Of a DNA stretch of 64,000 nt, positions 22,801 through 35,404 are shown in pieces; position 1 is the stretch's first letter, and each line of letters begins with the position of its first letter. The notes under the pieces are model-generated. The model saw nothing but the letters and a program-made list of their open reading frames with translations, had not been told where the DNA came from and made no database searches. The position numbers and the translations under genes were made by a program. The DNA is taken from assembly GCA_025330725.1 (NCBI GenBank), contig JAIWND010000001.1, positions 992,001 to 1,056,000 on the forward strand, given 5' to 3'. This DNA is from Chlamydoabsidia padenii (taxonomy: Eukaryota > Mucoromycota > Mucoromycetes > Mucorales > Cunninghamellaceae).

Positions 22801-25440
22801 CATGCCATTAGTCCTCATATTGGATGATGTCCAATGTAAGTTGGAAAAGATGAAATGAAAACATATCCATTAATCAAGCTTTAACTCACTATTCTTTTAT
22901 ATTTAAATTCAGGGGCGGACTCTGCTTCCATTCGAATTTTACAATATATCCACACACATTGCCAACATGTTTTACTCCTACTGGCCTCAAGACCACTAAA
23001 AGATTATATTAATGTCTCAACTTTTATCAAGACCTTTTGTGAAACTGGTGTATCTGAAGAAATCGCTCTAAATGGCCTGGATTCTCATGATATTGTCGAC
23101 ATCATCTTGCAAATACTTCAAGCGGGTGTAACAAGAGTCAGTCCTGAAATCGTTCAGGTTATACAGGTAAGATATCAAAAACAACAACATGCATTGTCGG
23201 CTGATTGATTGAATCTTATTTTTGTTCTTCACTAGAAACGAACAGGTGGAAACCCTCTTTATGTAAAGTAAGTACAACAGAAACGTGGTAGAATGGGTTG
23301 TGGCTATGAAGGCGTGCTAATTCTTCTCTTTCATAGAAATATGGCCATTGTCCTTAAAGACTTCAACCATGTCACTGTACTTGAAGGTGAACTAGTACCA
23401 AGCAGCAACCGATTCGACCCTGAAGACTTGTTACAAAACCTGGACTATAAACGTATCATCAAAATGCAATTCGACAAATTAAATCCAGATTTCCAAAACT
23501 TCTTGGTTGTAAGTAAAGCTAATTATTTTGGAAGAAACAAAGACACTAAATAGAACTTTTTATATATATATCTCGATATAGATCGCCAGTTGTCTGGATC
23601 AGTATTTTACCATCTATGAAGTTGAAGCAATGATCACTGGCACCAATTTGATCTTTCAAGACAACGATCCTCACAAAATCCGGGAAGTCATCGAAAAATA
23701 TGACGTCTATCACTTTCTACATCAGGTTGACAGTAACGATGGTGACAACAGGTACAGTGACAGCAATGGCAGTGATAACAGCAACAACGTCAACGGAAAT
23801 AACAAGAACATTACGAACAACACAATGGTGAATCCTGATGAAATGTACGCCTTTGCTCATATCACTATTCCCAAAAGCATATACGACATGGTCTCTTACG
23901 AAACTCGGATCGCCTTACATCGACTTTTGGCCATATACTACGAAGGTCAGCTCACCAAAGAAAACTATCCTGAACTACTTGGCAAGGTAGCACGGCATTA
24001 TCTACAGACAGACAACATGGAAAAGCAACTATATTACTTGGAAGCATTGGCTGATCTCAACATCCGGTCCTATCTATTACCTGAAGCAACTAGCAACTTG
24101 GAAAGCATGGTCAAGATCCTTAACGAAAACCCCAACATTGCATATCGATTCGGCAGGATTCACCAAAGTGATATATATCGGCGACTTGGTGTATGCTTCA
24201 CAATGCGAACGCAACTCAGTATGGGTGAACGGTATCTCCTGATGGCTTTGAAATGTCTTGGTGAAAGTTGGCCAAAAACGGCACCCAAATTCTTGTACAA
24301 ATTCTGGAAACAACGATTTGTGCAGTATCGGAACCGGCGGTGGCGATTGGTCTGGGAATTCAACAATGACAACAAGAAGCAAACGGGACATCGGGTGGTG
24401 GAAATCATGGTACAACTCTCCAACATATACTTTTATACTGGGAAAGGGCGTGCTTTTGTTTACACTTGTCTGGTTGGTTTGAACGCTTGCGAACGACTAG
24501 GTGAGGTGGGACCGAACTACACTCTCTTTTTGGCACGAACTTCTCTTTTGTGCTGGCTGAACGACCAAAAGGAACACAGTATCTTTTACATCACCAAAGC
24601 TTTACGACACATGGATGAAAAAAACGATGCGGGGGCACTGACGATCTGCGCGATGTTATGCTTTGCAGCTGGTCGATTCAAGGTAGCTACCGAACTCAGT
24701 ACAAGATCGATTGATGCTGTAAAGACACTCGGGGTGGTAACGGATTGTCAAGCTTTTTATCGATCGGTGGGCTTGGTGATTACAATGATGATCTTCGAAG
24801 GGACCTTGGATCAATCGTCGGATGGCGCGGCATTATTGAAACAAATGGCTGATACTGCTCATAGTAATGGCGACTATGAGGCTGAAATATGGCTTGGTGT
24901 TTATCATGTTGCCAATGCAATAGTGGTGGATCGACTTGTCGAATGCGAACCTTTTGTGGTCTTACTGGAGCACCATCTAAAACAGGCTGTCGATTACAAC
25001 AGGATAGCGATACATGGAACACTGTTATGCTACTATTCTAGATGTCAAAAGTATGATATGTCTAGACGCCACATGCGACATTTGGTGTCTATACTTCCAT
25101 CATTGACTGTCACTCGTAAGTTATAAGAAGAAAAGAAGATCATTTACTGAATGACTAACCCTTCATTCTCATTTTATAGCCAACATATTCCCGGTCTTTG
25201 GACTTATCTTTGCTACTATGGGTTTGTATTGCATGGTCGACGATGAACAAGTAGCTTTGGTGACAACAACGGATACAAAGGACTATGATGAATTTATTCT
25301 CGGCATCGCAAGGCTCAATCATGCTTTCCAACAAGTCAAGTTTTGGGAATTCACTCAACCTTGTCTTTATCTTGCCCGGGCTCTACCTTACATCAGCACT
25401 GGTCGAACTGTAGAAGGATATATGGTATGTCATTGAAAGG

Positions 25441-25485
<45 letters not shown>

Positions 25486-25742
25486 TGTTAACACTTGCTT
25501 GCTTTTAATTTCTCTAGGTCCTCCGTCATGGTATATACGAAATGCACTTTATTCATGAAATACGATTCCTCAAGGCATACTACTGGGCTTGTATGGGAAA
25601 ATACGCGTTCACACCAAGGGATCGAATTGACTGGACAGACCGGGCAAAGGCGGATTTTATCAAACTCGGTATTCCAACACTTAGTTACATCAACCCAGAC
25701 CCTTCCAACACTTATACAAATGGAACCCCAACCGTAGAATAG
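19268..25742 (+). CDS. Soluble adenylyl cyclase-like protein (ADCY10-type: two cyclase domains, NTPase, repeats)
   Basis: Predicted cytosolic class III cyclase making cAMP. Sixteen exons (19268-19297, 19354-19444, 19553-19563, 19647-19724, 19792-19833, 19922-21341, 21426-21458, 21561-22158, 22221-22240, 22317-22835, 22913-23166, 23236-23267, 23337-23508, 23582-25115, 25180-25424, 25518-25742) give 1767 aa; human sAC is about 1610. C1 keeps both metal-binding Asp residues: MVDVVGFSA near residue 38 and KFLGDAVLVCF near 87. A low-complexity insert of about 190 residues follows. C2 begins near 517 with VTIMFVSLGKL. Walker A GPSGVGKS is near 743 and a Walker B-like LVLILDDVQWAD near 941. The long C-terminal part is helical, TPR-like, as in sAC. 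It is clearly distinct from the leucine-rich-repeat Cyr1 cyclase of yeasts. Bicarbonate sensing is not shown by the sequence. Confidence 0.9.
25439..25481 (+). repeat. A homopolymer in the last cyclase intron
   Basis: About 40 consecutive A inside the intron 25425-25517. One of several long A/T runs confined to introns. Confidence 0.7.
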
Positions 25743-26108
25743 TTAGTTATACCACCATTACCCCCTTCCCTTGTAGTTTATTTTACTTCCTTAGCATACA
25801 AACATCACCCATTTTATACATTTTACTTTACTTTTTTATCCTTTTTGTTTTACCTCACGATAACTTGACTGGCTCAAGGGAAAGTGTGAATCATACCATT
25901 TACCAATAATAAAACATGTGACCCAATTGTGTCTTTTAGTACACCTTCGTTATATATTGCATTTGTCCCTCCCTTAAGCTGTTTTCTATTTCTCTACCAT
26001 ATTGTCTCTCCTCTATTTGGAAATATTGATCCTCTCGATAATTAGCGTGGCACAGAAAATGATTACTGTGAATCCCATTCTGTCATTATGATCAATTTTA
26101 TTGTGTAT
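25743..26108. other. Convergent 3' intergenic region
   Basis: AT-rich spacer between the cyclase stop and the small minus-strand gene. AATAATAAA near 25905 could serve polyadenylation. No gene was seen. Confidence 0.5.
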
Positions 26109-26348
26109 TCAGTGTTTTTCGGGATTATAATCTGATCTTTCATTCATGATTGGCGCTGTTTGTCTCGTGAAAGTGATATCTGTGGCATCACGGCTTTTTG
26201 GACAAGTATCAGGGTTTGTTGTATCCAAATGGGGTGAACTGTGATGTCCATTCGAACTAGACCCCGACGCATTGCTTGGTTCAACTGATCCTGGTACTAG
26301 TTTTGGTACTATCGATGGTAGTTTATTTTCGTTGGGATGATCAGACAT
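26109..26348 (-). CDS. Small hydrophilic protein of unknown function
   Basis: Single-exon 79-aa frame starting MSDHPNENKL, rich in Ser, Asn, Pro and Asp, with no membrane segment and no recognised domain. Support is contextual: a TATATAAAG-like box on the minus strand at about 26391-26400 sits roughly 45 bp before the start, and the start lies 164 bp from the divergent gene at 26512 with a shared E2F/CHR motif between them. It could also be an untranslated transcript or the first exon of a longer gene. Confidence 0.4.
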   Translation of the reverse strand: MSDHPNENKLPSIVPKLVPGSVEPSNASGSSSNGHHSSPHLDTTNPDTCPKSRDATDITFTRQTAPIMNERSDYNPEKH

Positions 26349-26412
26349 TTTACTTTGAACATCATAAGATGGTTGACATCATACCGAGGGCTTTATATGA
26401 GATTTGCATAAT

Positions 26413-26425
26413 GCGGGATTTGAAA
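26413..26425 (+). promoter_or_regulatory. E2F/CHR-like motif in a short divergent promoter
   Basis: GCGGGATTTGAAA lies 65 bp from the minus-strand start (26348) and 99 bp from the plus-strand start (26512), so it could serve both. Confidence 0.45.
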
Positions 26426-26511
26426 AAATCCTCGGTGACTTGAAAGACAAGGGGTTTCAATTTTTCGGCCAGTTTTTTTTTTTCCTCTCCTCTTCATTGA
26501 CTCTTTTTAAA

Positions 26512-26803
26512 ATGATCTCAAGTCGAATGGTCCCTGTCCTATTTGCCATTGGTGTTGGTGTTGGTACTGGTGTATATGTCTTTCAGCCACTATTGAAGGA
26601 ATATGAAGCGTAAGCTAATCTTTGAGTTTAGGTCATTCTGACTTATCTAACTATTTACTAATTAAAGGGATACTAAAGGCACCTGGATCTTACCTGAAGA
26701 CGAAGCACGATTGAAAGCTTTGGCAGCCAAAAGAAATCAAGAAGACCCTACAAAAGCAACAGCATCAACAACACACGAAAAGCATCTTCCTGTCCCCAAA
26801 TAA
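26512..26803 (+). CDS. Small single-pass membrane protein, possibly mitochondrial
   Basis: Two exons (26512-26609, 26668-26803) give 77 aa. Residues 6-22 form one Gly/Val-rich hydrophobic segment (VPVLFAIGVGVGTGVYVF), followed by a basic and polar tail with TWILPEDEARLKALAAK. The layout, a short N-terminus, one membrane span and a charged tail, resembles small inner-membrane subunits or assembly factors of respiratory complexes, but I do not recognise the family. The splice restores an Ala codon at the junction. An AAATAAA follows about 145 bp downstream. The mitochondrial location is inference only. Confidence 0.65.
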
Positions 26804-27094
26804 TGACTTTTATGGTGTCCCGTCCTCCTTACTTCAGTCCTCTTGTGTAAACTAGTCCTTTGTAATCTGCATTCCCCTTTTATTCCATATACTACTGGTA
26901 TTCTTATTTAGATCTTGGCTAGTGTAATTGTACCTTTTACTTGTCAAATAAACCAACTCTGTCATTAAACACTTTGCCTAATTTCAAGGTCCTCCAGCCA
27001 CAGTTAATTTTTACTTGATGTGATTTTTTTTTTCTTTTTTTTTTTTTTTTGTCTCTTTTCTCTCTCTCTCTCTTTTATTTAACTTGGCATAATC

Positions 27095-27251
27095 ATGTCC
27101 AAACCACAACCAGTTGCCGTCGAAACACCAAAGGAAAACGAAATTGATTATGAACAAAGTCATGTACACGATGTCTATGAAGTAATCGCCACCCATTTTA
27201 GTGATACTCGTTACAAGGTAACTAGATACACATACTTTATGTCATTCACCC

Positions 27252-27326
<75 letters not shown>

Positions 27327-28279
27327 TGTTCCCTTTTAATCAATTAGCCTTGGCCTGTAGTTGAAAACTTTCTCTTTGGTTTACCAACTGGTAGTCTTGG
27401 AGCTGATGTCGGCTGTGGGAATGGCAAGTATATTGGTGTCAACCCGAACATCTTCATATCTGGATCTGACAGGTAAGTAACCAGCATTGTCTATATTATC
27501 AAAGTTATACTAATACTAATAACACATACTCTCTCTCTTTTAATTACAGGAGTACCAACCTCATATCAATCGTACGTGATCGTGGACTAGAAGGCATAGT
27601 GGCAGACGGCATGCTATTGCCCTACCGAACCAATGCTTTTGTAAGTATCCCGCCTGTGTACCAAGATTCGTCGAGGAGGTGTACCTGGTCAAAATGAAGC
27701 AACTAATTGCATAAATCACTCACTCTTTTTTTTTTATTTTTTTTTTTGGTTTGTGTATGTGGTACAATAGGATTTTGCGATCTCCATTGCTGTGATCCAT
27801 CACTTCTCGACACCTGAACGAAGACTAGCCGCAATTGAAGTAATAATCAGGTGTTGTACCAACTGCAAAATACCGTATCATTAATCTTTTTTTTTTTTGT
27901 TAAACCAGGAACTACTACGCATCGTAAGACCCGGTGGCAAGGTGTTGGTATTCGTCTGGGCACTCGAACAAACGAAATTCAGCAAACGAAATTTCCAACC
28001 TGGAGAACAAGACGTTTTTGTCCCATGGATGCTTGCAAAGAAAAAGGATGAACAGGATGATGGTACAGCTAATAAAGTATACAATAGGTAGGTATCATTA
28101 AGGAAGAGGGTAGAGAAAGGTTGGGTACGCTTTACTAATCAACTCTTTTTTCCACTAGGTATTATCATCTATTCAAAAAAGGGGAATTGGACAATCTCTT
28201 CCGGCAAATTGAAGGTGTAGAAATAGAAACTAGTGGATACGATAGGGACAATCATTATGTTATTGCTACTAGATTATAA
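27095..28279 (+). CDS. TRM9: tRNA (carboxymethyluridine-34) methyltransferase, TRM9-like
   Basis: Predicted SAM-dependent methyltransferase completing mcm5U at the wobble position of tRNAs, acting with Trm112. Six exons (27095-27217, 27348-27472, 27550-27640, 27771-27839, 27909-28087, 28159-28279) encode 235 aa. HVHDVYEVIATHFSDTR at residues 22-38 and PWPVVENFL are Trm9/ALKBH8 hallmarks. GADVGCGNGKY near 57 is the SAM-binding motif I, followed by GSDRSTNL. DFAISIAVIHHFSTPERR and LLRIVRPGGKVLVFVWALEQ are the later methyltransferase motifs. The first intron contains a T-tract of about 60 bases (27254-27313). The C-terminus is typical of fungal Trm9, without the ALKBH8 oxygenase part. Confidence 0.93.
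27254..27313 (+). repeat. T homopolymer in TRM9 intron 1
   Basis: About 60 consecutive T, followed by a TG repeat, just before the acceptor at 27347. Exact length may be a sequencing artefact. Confidence 0.7.
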
Positions 28280-29970
28280 CCATACCACTCACTATAACAT
28301 CATTGGTCGCCGCTGGGTTGCCCTCGCCTCCACCATTTTATAACAATCAACCTATAATGCGTTAACTAGATACTGTAACACTTTGGTACTGAATCAGACT
28401 TTTATTACTTATATTAATAAACTATGTGTAGTAGGGGGGGGGTGATTGTTTGTACACAATAAGCATGTAGTCTGTTTAAATGATGCCATCTGTGATGGTA
28501 CTCGGGAATTGAAAATATAAAAGCCAAAAATGCATGATTAACACCAAAAGAATGTTGTTCTGGTTTTTTATTCTTAGTGGGATTCTAATTAACAAAGAAA
28601 TCTGAGCGCTTGGATCTCCAAGTAAAGTTGGATACGTACCCACTTCAATCATACAATCTGGTAATAATACCCCTACAAAATGTGGGGAACGGAAAATTAA
28701 ATGTGGGGCGACGGCGGCATTTCAAAATGTTTTATCTTTCTTCATGTTGGTTTTCAAGATGAGAGCTCAAGCATCAATCCACATCCATCTTCATCTTTGC
28801 CCTGAATGGCACAAAAGAGTGATTGGCTTCTTAAGTGAGTTTTTTGTGCTTGCAATTTGAGATGATCGCAGGCGTTTTAATCATGAGCATCGGTTGGTAA
28901 TTGAGTGAGTGGTAGACTTTGCAAATCTGACTAGAAATGACGGGATTTGAATTGTGTTTGGCGCACTGTTTGAGGCGAAAAAATTAGGGACCACGGATGT
29001 TAATAGTTGGTAGACAAGGCGACTTTGCTTATTGATATTAGTGGACAATTGTTCGACAGTTATAGGAGCAATCACTTTGGTTGGTGTTTAAAATATGATC
29101 TTACTGGATTAGTTTTATCGAAGGATTTGAAATCTTAACTGATAAAAATCCCATACAGGATCAAACTTATTTCAAAATCCGCTTACTCTCGCCTGGAATC
29201 TTAAGAGAGCTCTACTGGCTTAATGAACAAGTGATGCTAATGTCAAAAGTGATCATGTGCATTCTTTAGTCTATTTCCAACAAACTTTATATAATAGCCA
29301 ATGTAGGAAGTCGTCTGTATTGAGCTATACAGCCTCCATTGAGACAATAGAGCTCTCTCAAGATTCCAGGCGAGAGTAAGCGGGTTTTGAAATAAGTTTG
29401 ATCCTGTATGGGATTTTTATTCTGCAACTTTTTTTTCACAAAAGTCAGGTTAAAACGATCTTGAGGCTAGACTGCTCCATACAACAGCCTCATGATTGTT
29501 TTAATACGACTTTTTGTAATTAAAAAAAAAAAAAAAAAAAAAGGATGTAGGATAAAGGTCTAATGTGGTTTCAAGGTCTATCCTGCATAAGGGGATTTCC
29601 GTCTTGTTATCACAGCGATTGACTTCCATATTTAATAGTGCTTGTGGCAATCGTTCACATATTTTCGTTAATAATGGCCGTATGTCTTAACCATGTTTTT
29701 TTTTGTCATTTCTTAAAGAGATTTCATTTGAATGACCCCTTTTGATTGGACCAACAGATACAATAGCTAAAATGATTAGATATTGCATTCAAGTTAAAGC
29801 TTTACTTTATTTCAATGTATTCAAGAGAAGCAAGGAAGAATAATATATGATAAATAAAAAGAAGGTGGTTGATGGGGGCGTGTAATGATTTTATAGACAA
29901 CTATGTTGGTTGTGTAAAAAGATAATAGTAATACGAAGTAATAAAATGAATCGGGGAGAAGATAGCTATT
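28280..29970. other. Gene-poor intergenic stretch
   Basis: About 1.7 kb between the convergent TRM9 and ISWI stop codons, with no convincing coding exon. It contains a large inverted repeat (29143-29420), several CGGGATTTGAA-like motifs (28941, 29121) and an A-tract at 29521-29542. An old transposon remnant is likely. Confidence 0.55.
29143..29420. repeat. Long inverted repeat, possible MITE
   Basis: Left arm about 29143-29216 and right arm about 29345-29420 are near-perfect reverse complements over roughly 73 bases (shared core CTCGCCTGGAATCTT and CCATACAGGATCAAAC). They enclose about 130 bp. The outer ends read ATAAAAATCCC...GGGATTTTTAT. No coding capacity and no clear target-site duplication longer than TA was seen. 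A non-autonomous DNA transposon or a hairpin RNA are both possible. Confidence 0.65.
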
Positions 29971-32900
29971 CTAACGGCGTCTTGACCTGGATCCTGCAGT
30001 GGAAGTCTTGGTCTTTGTGGTTTTTTTGCGCTATGATAAAAAAAAATGAATGAAGAGTCACCATTAGTGTCCATACCTAACTGTTGTTGTTTTATGTTCT
30101 TACCTTGGTTTGGTCTACTTCATCATCCTCTTCGTCGTCGTCGTCGTCGTCCAATCCGTTTTGTTCCTTTTGAATTAACCCAATAAGAGTGGCGCACCGT
30201 CGCTTAATTTCGTCAGAGGTGCGGGACTTGAGGAACCAATCGAATCGGAATAAAGGTGTCTTCTTGATTTCTTGACGGATCAGATCATACACATTGTCAG
30301 AGCCATAACCATATTTCTCCAGCATGATTACCAAGAATCGATCTTCTTCTTCAGTGTAATGTTTGCCCTTGGTAGGCTGTGTGTAGTTGATTTTCATTTG
30401 TTGCAGAGGGACGCGGTGGCGAGTTACTTTTTGTGTCAGTTGCTGTTGGATTTCCGCTTGCTTTTCCATTTCGCTTTCACCCTTTTCGATCTTGGCGATT
30501 TGGCGTTCGTAGTCGGCAATTTCCTTGTATCTTGACCAAAAGACTTTGCTGTATTTCTTGACTTCGTCTAGTGTCTTGCCTTCCATTTCAGATGCGATGC
30601 CTTCTAAATCGCGTCTGCGGTAGAGAAAAGATAGTTATTATGTGAGCCAATTGAGGATTAGTTTTAGTTTTCAAGGGACGACCTACCTTCCGTATTTTGT
30701 GCAGGCATTGATAAAAGCATAAAAGTCTTTTTTAGCCCAGGTTGAGAAGCCCTACATAAAGATAAAAATAAAAGTCAGTGAGCCACAGTTAACACATTAC
30801 GTTTTGAATAGAATGGCATCAGGGAATGGGATGCTTACCTTTTCAAACAGGCGTTTACGTTCTTCCTCTTCTTTCTCCGTCAATGGTTCAGCTATAGTAA
30901 AGTAAAAGAGGAAGTCAAGTCAGCATATTATCATTATTGTTCTGTGGTCATGTTTTTACCTTCATCTATACTCCGTTGTTCTTCTTCACGTTGTTTCTCC
31001 AGATCGGCGTTTTCATCAGCATCCGAAGTTTCAGTAATAGGTGGGACCTTGTAGCCAAGTTGTTTCTATATTGTGTAAAAGAGGTAAAAGGTTAGGGTGT
31101 GACATTAATTTTATAACAAGAGCGCAACTTACTCTATAGTATAGCGTATCTCGCTTGTTGAGGTCATGGATTCGAGGAGGAAAGAATTGGAAATCTTCAC
31201 TATAATGCAAAAAAAAAGGGGGGTGAGTATCATAATCAGTTGACCACCAATCCAGTACTTACGTATTATATCGTTTTGATCGAGGAGGTTTCGTTGATGT
31301 TGCAGCCTTGTGACGAGTGTTTAATGCTTCTTTATAATAGTCATCCACAGCATAATTGACTTTTCGTTCACGTTTAGTGGGACCCAACCAGGAGAGACCG
31401 ATGCTATCTGCTTTGCGCTACATGGACATAAAAAATGAATCAGTTTGAGATGAGTTTGTTTTATCCTTATTACACTAATCATCTTCTTTTGCTTACCTTG
31501 TTGCTCCAGTCTTCACCGTCCCATTTGTAGGCACTTTCCGAAGAGAAGTTCTTCAAGTCGTCGATGTTGTAGTTAGAATATTTCTTGTTAAGCTCGGCAG
31601 TTTTTTCTTCCCCCTTGCGCAGAATGGCATCAATATCAGCATCCGCCGCCATCTTGTCAGTTTCCTCCGCGTTGTTCAGGATCGTTTCTGCACCATGTTG
31701 AATCATCGACAATAGATCGTCCTTGGAATTTCCTATTGTATCATACATTTTCATTCATGTCAGTGCCACTTATCCGTCTAGTTTCAATCTTTTACGACAT
31801 ACCTTTAGCTTGAGGTAAACGTCCTTGTTGAATAACAATTTGATCAAGTCGAAGCTTTTGAGCGGCACGTTCCAACACCTTTTCTTCAATAGCATTCTAT
31901 CAACAAGAGTAAAAAAAAAGAAAAAGAAAAGTATAGCGAGTGAGTTTTGTTATGCCTAGTTGATTATGTTTCACCCATTCATTTACTTACCTCCGTCACA
32001 AATCGGAATACCTTGACTTGTTTCGTTTGCCCAATACGATGCGCCCGATCCATAGCTTGAAGATCAACCTGAGGGTTCCTATAATAGTATTAAAAGAGAA
32101 TTCAATCCCGTTGAGAATCTGATCATACCAATCCATCCCCCATTTTGGTTGATCCTACCAATCACTATCAAATAACACCACAATATCAGCCGTCGTTAAA
32201 TTGATACCGAGACCACCAGCACGAGTTGTCAGCAAAAATAGGAATTTTTCACTATTGGGTTTGTTGTACTCGTCGATAGCATCCACCCGATCTTCTTGAC
32301 TAGTTTGACCATCAATTCGACAATACTTGTAGTTTTTCCACCAGCAGTAATCTTCCAAGATATCCAATACCCGACTCATTTGACTAAACAAGAGGACGCG
32401 AGAGCCTTGTGATTTGAGTCGTGTGAGCAATTTATCCAAGACTTCCATCTTTCCTGCATTGTCGACAAGATGTTGATCCGTGGTGTAAGGAGGTCCAGGT
32501 TCGGCGCCATCAAAGAGGTAAGGATGGTTACAGCATTTGCGCAATTGCATGACAATGTTCAACAATCTTGTTTTGCCTTCCTTCTTGCCACCAGCATTAA
32601 GACCTATGAATGAGACATAAAAATAAAAAGACCTGTTAGTCATCGTATGCACTTTTTATAGTTAAAAATAATAAAGGACTTACCATTGACAGCATCGATA
32701 TCTTTTTCCAGAATCTTTTGGTACCATTGACGCTGCATAGGTGACATGCGGACATACACATTAATTTCCTTCTTGGGCAACAATGATTTTTCCACATCAG
32801 ATTTGATACGACGCAATAAAAAGGGGCGCAATACCTATCATCATCAAATAAACGTATACATGTTAGTCTTTGGCATAACACAATCAAACTTCTTTTATGT

Positions 32901-34601
32901 ATTCTTACCTTGTGAAGTTGATCCATCACCTTCTTTTGATCACCACCTTGGCTTTGGAACCATTCGTCAAAGACATCTGCAGAGCTAAAGACATCAGGCA
33001 GCAAAAAGTTTAAAAGAGCCTGCATATATACAAATGAGATTAGTTAAATTGTTACATGTATTATATACCATCTTTTTACCCAAAGTTCGTGAAGGTTGTT
33101 TTGGAGAGGAGTACCAGTAATCAGCATACGACCACGGCTTTCAAAGACACGGACAATTTGAGAGAGCATAGAGTTTTCATTCTTGATACGATGAGCTTCG
33201 TCAATAATGATATATTGCCAATGGATTTTCTTGAAGGACGACTTTTCGGATAAACAGACTTCGTAGGAGGTGATACAGATTTCAAAGTTCATAGGGTTAA
33301 TGCGATCTCTGATTAGGTTTGCCTAATAATCAAAATGTCAGTAAAAGAGTACACAATAAATGACATTTTAGCACTTACCCGTTCTTCCTTGTTTCCGTGG
33401 AAAACAAAGGCATCAAAGTCAGGTACCCATTTTGCGAATTCGTTTTTCCAATTGTGTAACGTAGATTTGGGTACAACCACCAAGTGAGGTCCAGCAACAC
33501 CACGGATATGCTTCAAATAACCCAGGAAGGAGATCGTTTGCAATGTTTTACCAAGACCCATTTCATCCGCCAAAATACCATTGATGCCATTTTCAAAGAG
33601 AGAGATCATCCAGTTAAGACCTTGTACTTGATAGTCGCGTAACTTGCCACCCGTCACATCTAAAAGAAGAAGAATAACATTTATCAGTAAAGTATAGATC
33701 GCTTTGGTCGTAATCAGGTGGGTGACTTACATGCAGGCGATTCAGTAAAGACAGTCATTGGTTCGGTGTTAATGTCATCCTTGAGTAGTTCTTCGTCTTC
33801 TTCTTTTTCAGTTTTACGGCGGCGTTTAGAGCTGTAAACAGAAAAAAAAAAAAAAAAAAAAAAAAAAAGGGTTTATCAATCAATTATGAGGTCTATTTGT
33901 TGTATTCTTGTGCATTACCCATCTCCAGTCTTCGAGAGTCTCTTTTCCTCTAAAACAGTGGCCATGGCGTCGTCCTTTTCAGTCTTGAGATCCAAAAAGT
34001 GTGCAAAGAGGTCGGTTTGACCTAACAAGTATCGATATCGCTTTAATCGTCGTTCGTACTATGTAAGATATTAAAAACAGTATTTAGATGAGAAGTGGAA
34101 GACCATGTAAAGATGTCATATTTATTTACAAGAGATGGTTCATTGTAAGGCACTTTGGGGGTGACTTGACCAGAGGAGTTGCCTTTCGTGATAGAATCAA
34201 TATCCTAATATACAAACACAATTGAGGGTTAGATCAATTATATAACGAAATAGATCTTGTTGGATCCAATTTACCGAATCTGTCGTGGGAGAAGGTGCCC
34301 CTTCATCAGTGGCAGCCAAGGTATTGATGGGAGTATCCTATTGGAATAAAAATATAGAGCGTGTAAGTATATCTATAATCTTAAGTTATTATTGACAGTT
34401 TTGAGCAACTTACCAAAGCCATAGGTTCGCGAACCTCACTTGTTTCTTCCGGTGTCTATATAGCAAGAGATTCATTGGGTTTGATTTATAGAAACAAGAC
34501 GGTTTGTATAAAAAGATTTACCGACATTAAAGAGCAGTGGTAGTTAGTATTAAAGGTTGTTTTGTCTTTTATATGCTTTTTATCATTCTTACCTGAGACA
34601 T
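29971..34601 (-). CDS. ISWI-type chromatin-remodelling ATPase
   Basis: Predicted nuclear SNF2-family nucleosome-spacing motor. Twenty-one exons encode 1031 aa, matching ISWI length: 34593-34601, 34414-34455, 34275-34337, 34130-34204, 33919-34058, 33731-33831, 33379-33659, 33080-33322, 32909-33019, 32684-32834, 32159-32603, 31991-32078, 31803-31896, 31497-31732, 31263-31417, 31133-31199, 30960-31065, 30839-30891, 30687-30751, 30104-30614, 29971-30030. DEMGLGKT (Walker A) is near residue 177 and [11 protein letters not shown] (DEAH box) near 277. [14 protein letters not shown] and AHRIGQ mark the second RecA lobe. The C-terminus has HAND, SANT ([13 protein letters not shown]) and SLIDE ([13 protein letters not shown]) regions. 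An acidic then basic tail ends the protein. Exon 1 codes only three residues. Confidence 0.93.
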
Positions 34602-35022
34602 GATTGAGAGTGGAAAAGAGAAGGAAAGAAAATAAAAAACACAAAAATTTGTAGGCGCGCCATTTCTTTCGAATCGGAGTTGATGTCTTTTTTTTTTTTT
34701 TTTTTTTTTTTGGGAGGTTTCTGTGTGTGTGATGACTGTCGAACCCATTCCTATCAACTTCAATACACCTTACCCTTTTCTTAGATAATGTGGAGTGAAT
34801 AGTTTCAACCCAGAGCTACATATTTCATAATCAAGGCAAAACGAAAGAAAAGTAAATGAATATCATGCAAATAATGCCGTTGTCAACCGCTTGTCTCATC
34901 ATTAAAGGAGTGGTAACAGGAGTGGGACTCGAACTTGATTCGGAACTATAGCGCAAAGTCAACCAAGGTGATGATAATCAATGCTTGAGAAAGGAGATGC
35001 CATCACATTGTGCCAGCGGAAA

Positions 35023-35035
35023 GCGGGATTTAAAA
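35023..35035 (+). promoter_or_regulatory. E2F/CHR-like motif
   Basis: GCGGGATTTAAAA, a one-base variant of the recurring motif, in the spacer upstream of the ISWI gene. Confidence 0.3.
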
Positions 35036-35404
35036 CGTTTTACCTTTTATATCCCGCCACTCAACTGATAATGGCCAATCATGTTCAAGCCTCTCCAATC
35101 TTCTTGGCAATTATATCTTCTCCATATGAAAATATACCATTTGTGTTAATCAGATCCTTTGGTTGCTTCCACGATCATCATCAGAACAAATCATTAAAGC
35201 GGGGTTGCAATTACTTTCAAGAAGTTTGATCATGAGCATTTTTGCATGATCTCAAATGAACCCTGTCTAGTCTAATGTAACTGGAAAAGATAATCATCAA
35301 ATATGTCCAACATTTATAATGAAAACTTTGTACCTTCGCGTTGTATCATGTAGGGAGCTGCTTGTGAGATACTTGTCCATGATTTATGTGAGATTTTGGC
35401 TTTG

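Noticed and set aside
34915..35000. TTCGAGTCCC-like T-loop on the minus strand, possible tRNA
   Set aside because: The flanking five bases on either side of the putative T-loop do not pair, and no acceptor, D or anticodon stems could be built.
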